Shown here piece by piece: positions 50,297 to 57,528 of a stretch of 64,000 nucleotides of DNA. Both the position numbers and the translations under genes were made by a program. A model generated the notes under the pieces. It made no database searches. It had not been told where the DNA came from and saw only the letters and a list, made by a program, of their open reading frames with translations. The stretch's first letter is position 1. Each line of letters starts with the position of its first letter. Where the stretch lies: NCBI GenBank assembly GCA_947497755.1, contig CANMHT010000002.1:186001-250000 (forward strand). The letters run 5' to 3'. The stretch is from an uncultured Polaribacter sp. (lineage in GTDB: Bacteria > Bacteroidota > Bacteroidia > Flavobacteriales > Flavobacteriaceae).

Positions 50297-50926
50297 CTAA
50301 TCAATATCCATATGATAAACGGCTTCTAAGAATTTTTTAGAAGCTTTCTTTTCATTTTTACTCGACTTTAATTCTTTTAATACTCCAGCAACTTTTATTT
50401 TTCTTTCAGGCAATTTTGTACTGCCTTTTGCATGTGCAATTAGAAAATTTTTATCAGAAATCTCATCTCTTATTTCATAAACGTCATACACATCAATAAG
50501 CGGAATCATGGTAAATGTTGTAACATTCCCTGTCATTATTGGTATCATTATAAATCCAGTAAAATTACTTTTAGATGCTGTTAATTTTGGAATACCGGTA
50601 ATAATGGCATTAGAAGCGATAATTCCTTTTTCATTAGCTTCAGAAGGAAGTAACTCTGTAGGTTTGTATTTTAAATATACTTTTTGCAAATTTTCTTCTA
50701 ACTTAGAAATAATTAGATGTTTTTTCTCTTCAGTAAGTTTAGTAATAGACAATTCTAAAAAGAGAATCATTTGTTGCTTATCATTAAATACTCCGCCAAC
50801 TTTACCTAACTCAGCCTTAGAAATTATCCCATCGTCTGCTTTGGTTAATATGTTGTAAAATCTACCCCCATTGTCGAGTTTTGAAAGAGCTTCTTCTGTA
50901 TTTTTATAGGGTTCTATTTTTGTCAT
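50297..50926 (-). CDS. Hypothetical protein
   Basis: 209 residues, no signal peptide and no membrane helix except perhaps a weak Ile/Thr-rich segment (about 117-140: SNFTGFIMIPIMTGNVTTFTMIPLIDVYDVYEI). A Lys-rich C-terminus (KKASKKFLEAVYHM). I do not recognise a family. It starts at the ATG at 50926 and is followed closely (25 bp) by a membrane protein gene upstream on the leftward strand. Confidence 0.55.
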   Translation of the reverse strand: MTKIEPYKNTEEALSKLDNGGRFYNILTKADDGIISKAELGKVGGVFNDKQQMILFLELSITKLTEEKKHLIISKLEENLQKVYLKYKPTELLPSEANEKGIIASNAIITGIPKLTASKSNFTGFIMIPIMTGNVTTFTMIPLIDVYDVYEIRDEISDKNFLIAHAKGSTKLPERKIKVAGVLKELKSSKNEKKASKKFLEAVYHMDID

Positions 50927-50951
50927 GGTTTTTTGTTTTTTAATTTAATAA

Positions 50952-51644
50952 TTATGATTCATGTATGTAAACAGAATAGATTTTTCCGCTTCTTTTACCA
51001 ACTAAAAGGCAGAAATAAAAATAACTCCAAATTAATCCTGCTGTAGTTAACCAAAAATCGCCATAAAATATTGTAATTATGGTTGTGATTAATGCTATTA
51101 TTACTAGGAATAAAAACCAGTAGTTAATATTGTTTAATTGAAATTCTTTTATTTGAACACCAGCTTTAAAAGGATTGATGAGCCCAATTAAATTTAGGAA
51201 GAACCAAACTAAAAGAGTAATGAAAATTATAGGGACAGCAGCTAAAGGTATTATTAAAGAATCAGCCCAATGAGGAAAATCACCACGAACCATTCCTAAA
51301 AATAGATCTCCAATATACCCCAATACTGATACTAAAACTGCAACAAAGCCAATTAATCCAATTTTTAGTTTAGTATTAGGAATTTTTATGGAGTTATCTC
51401 CTTTATAAAAAAGGGTAAAAATAAAAAGACCTACAATTAATATTGTAATACCATAATCTTCTATAAGATACTTTTCTGTTAAATATATTTCTCTTAATTG
51501 ATAAAACTCTTTAAATCTTTTTTCTCCTTCGATAGCATAATATTTTTGGTTATATTCATCTTCATTTGTATATGGTTTTAACATAGAAGAATAAAGTAAA
51601 ACTATAAACCCAAGAGAGCTTAAAATTATCCCTAGTTTTTTCAT
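50952..51644 (-). CDS. Hypothetical membrane protein
   Basis: About 230 residues from the ATG at 51644; the open frame extends 34 codons further upstream without signs of coding use. Six to seven hydrophobic segments, including helix 1 MKKLGIILSSLGFIVLLYSS, then a charged loop, and helices at about 70-88, 95-115, 130-155, 175-195 and 200-222. No family recognised. It lies 79 bp after the end of the large hypothetical gene upstream. Confidence 0.55.
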   Translation of the reverse strand: MKKLGIILSSLGFIVLLYSSMLKPYTNEDEYNQKYYAIEGEKRFKEFYQLREIYLTEKYLIEDYGITILIVGLFIFTLFYKGDNSIKIPNTKLKIGLIGFVAVLVSVLGYIGDLFLGMVRGDFPHWADSLIIPLAAVPIIFITLLVWFFLNLIGLINPFKAGVQIKEFQLNNINYWFLFLVIIALITTIITIFYGDFWLTTAGLIWSYFYFCLLVGKRSGKIYSVYIHES

Positions 51645-51723
51645 TAAAATAAAAAATGGTTGTAACAAAAGATAGTATTTCAATTTTTGTTTAAAGATAG
51701 GGATTAATTGTTTAGAATAGCAG

Positions 51724-52869
51724 CTATCTGTTTTTATAGAGGTCAATTATTTTTTGATTTAATTCTCCATTAAGATATTTATCAATAAATCGATTGATAA
51801 TTTCTTTAAACGCAGATTTGTTTTTAGTTTCAATTAGATTATTTGCTATATAATAATAAGCCGATTCTTTTGGTAATTCTTCTATAGCAACTTCAAGTTT
51901 ATTCATGTCAAATTTTCTATATGCTAGATGTTTCTTCTCTATTAAATTCATTGTAAAATTTAAGTAAAACTCAATATACTCGGCATACATTTCACCTTTA
52001 AATGTATTTGTGGTAATAGAATTCTTACCAATAGCAATGATGTTCGCAATATTATTGGGGATTTTTCCAGTTTTAATCATGGATTTATAGAATTCTGGCT
52101 GGTCTAACACAAGATATTTAAACAATTCTTTTTTGATGCCATAGGTTATTTCACCCAATAAATATTCGTACAGGTTTTTAGTGAATTGATGTTTGTGTTT
52201 GTTTAAATCGGCGGTTAGGTATTTTTCTACATTTTTAATATTAGCAATGGCCATATTTAAATTTTTAGAAGAATAGGTGTCAATAGCTTTTTCGATTTTA
52301 TTTATTTGATAAGGGAAATTTAGAAAATAGCGATTTGCAAAATTATCTGACTTACCTATAAATTTTACGGTGGTTTCCCCATATTCTTTAACGCGATTAT
52401 CTTTACCAATTTTAACTCCTTTTTTTCTGAAAAAGGCCGCTTTTTTATCTGATAAGGTATCATACCAAGTGTTGCTTGTTAAGTCAACTTTTAACGTTGC
52501 ATTTGGTTCGATGTAAAAAAGAGTACTACCATTTTGATAAAATTTTAGGCAATAACTTTGAGAATGTTTTTCGGTCATATTTTCAAAAACTAAATGTTTA
52601 CAAGCCTGTTTAGCAAATGTGTTTAATGAAGATATACTAAGAACAAAAGGTTCTTTAATATTGTCCCATTCAAAAATAAAAGTACTGTCCTTGGCAATCA
52701 CCTTTTTTTGAATCCAACTTGAATGTGGAGAATGAAACGAAAGCTTGCTTACATATACTGTATCAGAAACCCATTTATGAACTTTGCCTTTTAAAATGGT
52801 CTTCTGTGACTGAACATTTAGAGTTGAAATTATTAATAGGAGTAATGCTATTTTTTGTATTGCTTTCAT
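51724..52869 (-). CDS. Exported protein with DUF4369-like N-terminus
   Basis: 381 residues, signal peptide (MKAIQKIALLLLIISTLNVQSQ). The N-terminal part ILKGKVHKWVSDTVYVSKLSFHSPHSS followed by FIFEWDNIKEPFVLSISS looks like the beta-rich first domain of TlpA-type disulfide reductases. A helical region follows, and no thioredoxin fold or CxxC is found at the C-terminus, so it is a shortened relative or a different family. Function unknown. Confidence 0.6.
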   Translation of the reverse strand: MKAIQKIALLLLIISTLNVQSQKTILKGKVHKWVSDTVYVSKLSFHSPHSSWIQKKVIAKDSTFIFEWDNIKEPFVLSISSLNTFAKQACKHLVFENMTEKHSQSYCLKFYQNGSTLFYIEPNATLKVDLTSNTWYDTLSDKKAAFFRKKGVKIGKDNRVKEYGETTVKFIGKSDNFANRYFLNFPYQINKIEKAIDTYSSKNLNMAIANIKNVEKYLTADLNKHKHQFTKNLYEYLLGEITYGIKKELFKYLVLDQPEFYKSMIKTGKIPNNIANIIAIGKNSITTNTFKGEMYAEYIEFYLNFTMNLIEKKHLAYRKFDMNKLEVAIEELPKESAYYYIANNLIETKNKSAFKEIINRFIDKYLNGELNQKIIDLYKNR

Positions 52870-53036
52870 TTGCTACTTCTTTTGGAGTTTAAATAAGTTG
52901 TTTTAGTTCAACAAATTTATTGTAGAGTAGTAGCAATTGATAGCGTCAATTTTTTCTTTTTTTAAAAGTCGTAAAATGTCATTATATGACTGTAAACCCG
53001 TCAAAAAATATGTAATGTAAATTGCGTAAAAAACAA

Positions 53037-53456
53037 TTAAGATTTATTGGTTTTTAGAGAATGTTGAATGGCAATTACAGCACCAATTGTAGCAAACAAT
53101 AAAATGAAAACATACATCAATTCTCCGTTTTTTACCAAATAAAATCCTGTGATAGCACCTAAACAACCACCAATAATTGTGTATGCTAAAATTTTTAACC
53201 AGATGAGTATATGAAATGTATTGTTTGTCTTTTCTTTAGGAAAAAAATCTTTTTTAATAACAGAGGTTTTGATGTCCTGATAATTAACGTTAAGAGCATT
53301 AGTAAGTTTATAAAGTGTTTGTTCACGAGCTTCTGTTTCTCCATTCTCTATTCTTTGAATGGTACGTAAACTAACACCAGAATTGTCACTTAGCTGTTCT
53401 TGAGTTAGCTTTTTTTCAATTCTTAGTTGCTTAATATTTTTACCTAATTTTTCCAA
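53037..53456 (-). CDS. Membrane-anchored XRE-type HTH regulator
   Basis: 139 residues. The HTH_3 domain (about 5-60: GKNIKQLRIEKKLTQEQLSDNSGVSLRTIQRIENGETEAREQTLYKLTNAL) is followed by two helices (about 83-108 and 112-130) that anchor it in the inner membrane. It probably controls nearby genes in response to an envelope cue. The start is TTG at 53456; no ATG exists until the middle of the domain. A TAACTTTG box overlaps this start codon. Confidence 0.8.
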   Translation of the reverse strand: MEKLGKNIKQLRIEKKLTQEQLSDNSGVSLRTIQRIENGETEAREQTLYKLTNALNVNYQDIKTSVIKKDFFPKEKTNNTFHILIWLKILAYTIIGGCLGAITGFYLVKNGELMYVFILLFATIGAVIAIQHSLKTNKS

Positions 53457-53679
53457 AGTTATTACTTGTCAAAGACATTATTTAATATAAATGATGTTTT
53501 AATTTGTGTTTAAAGATAGGAATTAATTCTATAGTTTAATTCCTTATGCATTTTTGTTAACCACTTCGTTAAATGTAGTTCTGTTACTCTCTCCGATCGG
53601 AATTTCTATAGTGTTAATTTCTACATCTAATTTGTGTGGCTTTTAAAGTAAATTGCTAGTTTGATTTTTAATAATTACA

Positions 53680-54258
53680 TCACTGTTGTTCCTCGCCTAA
53701 AAAAGTGACTTTTTTTAGCCATTTTTCTCTAAATTCTATGGTTGAGTTTTTTAGAGGAGCAATATATGTTACTTTCACAGGTTTTATTCCGCAAAAATGC
53801 AAAGTACCTTTTTTAAATTGCTGAATCGCAGGACTCTTCATAAATAAGTAATCGTACCATCTTGGAGAATCTGAGGTGATAATGATTCGAGAAGTTTTTC
53901 CTTTGAATAACTTCTTAGGTAAAGCTTTTCCTTCAATTGGTTGAAAAGCAATTCCTGGTAAAAATGTTCGGTCAATAAATCCTTTCATAATTGCTGGATA
54001 ACCATACCACCACATAGGAAAAACCCATACAATATGATCTGCTTTTTTTATTTTTTCAATGGCTATTATTAAGTCAGATTCTAAGGGAGTTCTTTGTTGA
54101 TATCCAAATTTGAGATTGGGATTAAAGTTTAAATCAGCAATGTTGATTTGAGTTAGGTTAGCATTGGTTTTTAATGCTCCTTCTTTATAGGCATTTGCTA
54201 GAGCATAATTAAAACTTTGCTTATTTGGATGTCCGTTAATGATTAATAGTTGCTTCAT
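53680..54258 (-). CDS. NAD(P)H-dependent flavodoxin-like oxidoreductase (quinone reductase type)
   Basis: 192 residues. Flavodoxin_2 fold: LLIINGHPNKQSFNYALANAYKEGA (FMN phosphate loop), DHIVWVFPMWWYGYPAIMKGFIDRTF and FKGKTSRIIITSDSPRWYDYLFM. Enzymes of this type (MdaB/YwrO-like) reduce quinones with NAD(P)H. It sits directly downstream of a Crp/Fnr gene in the same direction, a common arrangement suggesting the regulator controls it. Confidence 0.88.
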   Translation of the reverse strand: MKQLLIINGHPNKQSFNYALANAYKEGALKTNANLTQINIADLNFNPNLKFGYQQRTPLESDLIIAIEKIKKADHIVWVFPMWWYGYPAIMKGFIDRTFLPGIAFQPIEGKALPKKLFKGKTSRIIITSDSPRWYDYLFMKSPAIQQFKKGTLHFCGIKPVKVTYIAPLKNSTIEFREKWLKKVTFLGEEQQ

Positions 54259-54316
54259 TTTTTTTATGACAAAAAAAGAGTTTTAAAAATCAAAAGAACA
54301 GGACAAATGTCTAATT

Positions 54317-54874
54317 TTATATAGCTTTTCTTATTCTACTAAGATGTCGTTGAGTAATTCCTAGATAAGATGCTAAATAGTTTAAAGGTATGTGTTGTAA
54401 GTAGTTTGATTTATTCTTTAATAAATCTTCATATCGTTTTTCTGCGGTTTCTTTTTGCAACAAGAAAATTCTTTTTTCCATTTTAATATATTCTTGCTCA
54501 GAAAGAAACTTAAAAAGTCGTAGCCAATTCACACTGTTTTTTTCAAGCATTAAAATTTGTTCTCTAGAAACAGAGTACAATTCAACATCTGTTAAAGCCT
54601 GAATGTTTTCCATGGTTTTTTGTTGACTTAAAAACGAAGAGTAAGCAGTTATAAATGAATTTGAAAATGTAAAACAATAGGTGACTTCTTCGCCATTAGA
54701 ATTGTAATAAAAAGACCTTAATAAACCATTGCTTACAAAAGAAACTTCTTTAGCTATTGTAGCTTCTTGAATAAAATAGTCACCTTTTTTTAGAACTTTA
54801 TGAGTCACTAATTTTTCAAAATCATCTATTTCATTTGCAGTTAAAATATTGAAGGATTGTAAGTATTCTCTCAT
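54317..54874 (-). CDS. Crp/Fnr family transcription regulator
   Basis: 185 residues. Effector-binding beta-roll (about 20-115), a dimer helix (about 115-140) and a short HTH (LNYLASYLGITQRHLSRIRKA). The recognition helix has RHLSRIR, without the glutamate of the E-x-x-S-R pattern, so its target differs from the protein at 3816. No Cys cluster. It lies upstream of the flavodoxin-like oxidoreductase gene and presumably regulates it. Confidence 0.84.
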   Translation of the reverse strand: MREYLQSFNILTANEIDDFEKLVTHKVLKKGDYFIQEATIAKEVSFVSNGLLRSFYYNSNGEEVTYCFTFSNSFITAYSSFLSQQKTMENIQALTDVELYSVSREQILMLEKNSVNWLRLFKFLSEQEYIKMEKRIFLLQKETAEKRYEDLLKNKSNYLQHIPLNYLASYLGITQRHLSRIRKAI

Positions 54875-54939
54875 TGATTGGGTGTAATGATTTCTGCTTT
54901 AATAACTCCAGTACATTTCATAGCATTTTAATTGTTAAC

Positions 54940-55437
54940 TTATATCTTCTTTCTTAGTAAAATCAAATGTTTACATTGAATGCCATTTTCAAAAATAGCT
55001 TCTGAATAGTTTTTAATAAAGAAGTTTTTTTCAATTTTCTCTATTTCAAATCCTTCTTTTTGATAAAAAGTCAAGGGTTTAATACTAGAGTTACCTGTAC
55101 CAATGAGTAGGTTTGTATAACCTAAATTTCTACTTGTGTCTTCGGCATATTTTAAAAGGATTTTTCCAAAGCCTTTTCTTTGTTCAGATTCTTTAACAGC
55201 AATGTTTTTTATTTCAATTGTTGTAGTGTTAATTTTACTAAGTACAATTACACCAACTGTGATTTCATTAAGTGTAGCAATATAGCACATTCCTTCTTTT
55301 AAGTATAATTCAATTAGTTTTCTGGAAGGGTCGGCTAATTCTAATAACTCAAACGGAGCTTCAGTTTTATTACTTAATGGGGTTATATGTAGTTGATTTT
55401 TGAGCAAAAGATTTAATCTAAGAAAGTTAACTAACAC
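54940..55437 (-). CDS. GNAT family N-acetyltransferase
   Basis: 165 residues from a GTG at 55437. The GNAT core is present: EIKNIAVKESEQRKGFGKILLKYAEDTSRNLGYTNLLIGTGNSS (motif A Q/RxxGxG/A acetyl-CoA loop, QRKGFGK), then FYQKEGFEIEKIEKNFF. The substrate is unknown. The first residues (LVNFLRLNL) are atypical, so the start may be nearer the LLKNQLHITPL segment (about 55407). Confidence 0.82.
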   Translation of the reverse strand: MLVNFLRLNLLLKNQLHITPLSNKTEAPFELLELADPSRKLIELYLKEGMCYIATLNEITVGVIVLSKINTTTIEIKNIAVKESEQRKGFGKILLKYAEDTSRNLGYTNLLIGTGNSSIKPLTFYQKEGFEIEKIEKNFFIKNYSEAIFENGIQCKHLILLRKKI

Positions 55438-55447
55438 AGAAAAAACG

Positions 55448-57139
55448 TTACTTTTTTATTAGTTTAACTTGTTGTATTTTATTGCTGTTTCTGAAAATAC
55501 TGATAATATATCCTCCAGATTTTAAATTAGTTAAATTATTGATAGTGTGTCTGCTTGTTAAAGTTTTTAATTTATATTCTTTAATAATTTGACCATTTAG
55601 ATTATAAAGTAATAATCTGTTAAATAAACTCTTGTTTTTTGCTTGAATTTTTATATTGCTAACAAATGGATTAGGAGAAATAACAAAATTATTATTTGAG
55701 TATTCATTTACAGATAAAGTTTTTGGACTTTCATTAGCACCAATATCAATTATTGTCTGGTTATAGTTATTGGTAATTGATGGATCACCGGCATTAATTG
55801 CATCTGAGTTAAAATTTAGATTACAAAAATCAACATTAGAGGGATCAATAGAAATAAAATCAGGAGAAGAAAAAATATTAAAATATGTGTCAGAATCAGT
55901 TCCGTTTTTATTTGTAGTAATTGTAGAACCAACCCCTATTGGTAAGTTATTGCCAATATTACTATTGTAAAATAAGTTATAAGTTACTAATAAAGGTTTA
56001 AAATCTCCCAAAGATTTTATATCGAAGTCTTTACTGTTTAAAAAAATGTTTGAATTAATTTTAGCTTTTGGTGAGTAAAAATTATTTGCGGTTATTCCAA
56101 TACTATTTTGGTTAGATAGAAATGTATTGTTTAAAATAGAAGCAGTTCCATCTGCAACAAATAAACCAAAAAAGCTATTATTGAATATAATATTTCTTTC
56201 AACCAAAGCATCTCCAACCAAATTAATACCATATTGGCATTGATTAATTTTGTTGTTAGTAATGGCTGTATATTTAGAACTAGACCAATTTCTGATACCA
56301 ATTTCAGAAATTCCATAAATAGAATTATTATCTACAATTAATTGACCACTTCCACTACTGTATATACCTGATGTACAATCATAAATTTCGGAGTTTTTAA
56401 TTGATATGTTTCCAGAGTAGTTATAGGTAACTCTCACTCCAACACCATTGGAGTGTCTTATTTTTGAGTTGGCTATTATTAGATTTCCTTTAACCTCAAT
56501 TAAACCTGTTTGATCATTATTTTTCTCATTACCATATTCAATAATACAGAACTTCAATTCTGAAGTAGAATTGAGGTTGTTTATTTGTATTCCTTTCCAA
56601 TCATTATTTTTTTGGTTAGGACTATTTGAAGTAAATAATATTGTATTATTTTGACTACCAATGGCTTTAAGTGTACCGTTGACAACTAAAGAGTATTGTC
56701 CGTCAAACTTAATTACTGTGCCTTCTTCTATATTTAGAGTTTCTCCATTAGGTATGGTTATATCACTATTAACAATATAGGTGTTAGAATTTAGCCAATT
56801 ACCAAAAACATCACCCGAGACATTAACGACATTTTTAGAACTTAAGGTTATATCTGTTAAAGTTTTGTTTTTGCTAATTAATTGATTAGTAGAAGTGTGT
56901 GTTTGGTATCCGGTTTTTTCATAACTGATGGTATAAATACCATTAGCTAGATTAATATTGTATAGTCCGTTAATATCTGATGTAGTTTCAGCATATACTG
57001 CGCTTGGAGAAACTGGTGTGAACTTTATAAGTATTCCACTATGGTTAGTAGTGTTGTCAAGTAATGCTTTTCCATTAACTTCAGATGAATAGCTTAAAAT
57101 AGAAGATAATATTAGTAAAATAAGTAATGCTTTTTTCAT
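55448..57139 (-). CDS. Secreted right-handed parallel beta-helix protein with T9SS sorting domain
   Basis: 563 residues. Signal peptide (MKKALLILLILSSILSYSS). A CarboxypepD_reg-like domain (about 20-95) is followed by a parallel beta-helix (about 110-440) with repeated NNTIL-, IFNNSFFG-, NSNIFLNSK-type coils. A C-terminal type A T9SS sorting domain (about 485-563) has SPNPFVSNIKIQAKN and GGYIISIFRNSNKIQQVKLIKK. It is exported to the cell surface or medium. Such helices often bind or cleave polysaccharides, but no catalytic residues can be named. Confidence 0.85.
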   Translation of the reverse strand: MKKALLILLILSSILSYSSEVNGKALLDNTTNHSGILIKFTPVSPSAVYAETTSDINGLYNINLANGIYTISYEKTGYQTHTSTNQLISKNKTLTDITLSSKNVVNVSGDVFGNWLNSNTYIVNSDITIPNGETLNIEEGTVIKFDGQYSLVVNGTLKAIGSQNNTILFTSNSPNQKNNDWKGIQINNLNSTSELKFCIIEYGNEKNNDQTGLIEVKGNLIIANSKIRHSNGVGVRVTYNYSGNISIKNSEIYDCTSGIYSSGSGQLIVDNNSIYGISEIGIRNWSSSKYTAITNNKINQCQYGINLVGDALVERNIIFNNSFFGLFVADGTASILNNTFLSNQNSIGITANNFYSPKAKINSNIFLNSKDFDIKSLGDFKPLLVTYNLFYNSNIGNNLPIGVGSTITTNKNGTDSDTYFNIFSSPDFISIDPSNVDFCNLNFNSDAINAGDPSITNNYNQTIIDIGANESPKTLSVNEYSNNNFVISPNPFVSNIKIQAKNKSLFNRLLLYNLNGQIIKEYKLKTLTSRHTINNLTNLKSGGYIISIFRNSNKIQQVKLIKK

Positions 57140-57204
57140 AGGTTTTCAATTTTTCTTCAAAAGTAAAAATTAATTATAGAATTTATAAGTTAAATTTTTA
57201 TTTT

Positions 57205-57420
57205 TTAAAGACTAACGTCAGGATGAAACACAATTAACTTTTCATTATTACTTCCTGCAAGTTTTAATTTGTCAATTGATGGCAAAAACCAATCATTAAA
57301 TCCGTAATATTTATATTTAAACAAAGTTTAGCAGCACAATTTGCTTGTGTAGTATTTTGTGCAATTATCTGACTATTTTCAAACCCACTAACAAATTTTG
57401 GTAGGGATCCAGAAATAAAT
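57205..57420 (-). pseudogene. Frameshifted remnant of a DUF1566/Lcl-type lipoprotein domain
   Basis: In the 389-bp gap between two secreted beta-helix genes, the minus strand encodes SQIIAQNTTQANCAAKLC up to about 57320. After a frameshift it continues YYGFNDWFLPSIDKLKLAGSN to a stop at 57205. The two pieces together match the DUF1566 hallmark AA(R/K)xC...GYxDWFLPSxDEL. No start codon or signal peptide is preserved. The rest of the gap shows nothing else. Confidence 0.72.
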
Positions 57421-57528
57421 TGTCAATGTTTTCTCAAATAAACTCAAGTAGAAGAGTTGGTATTGTAGTTTAAGGTTTCTGAATTCTATTTTTTATTGTT
57501 AATGTCTATTTTAAAATGTGTAGATTAA

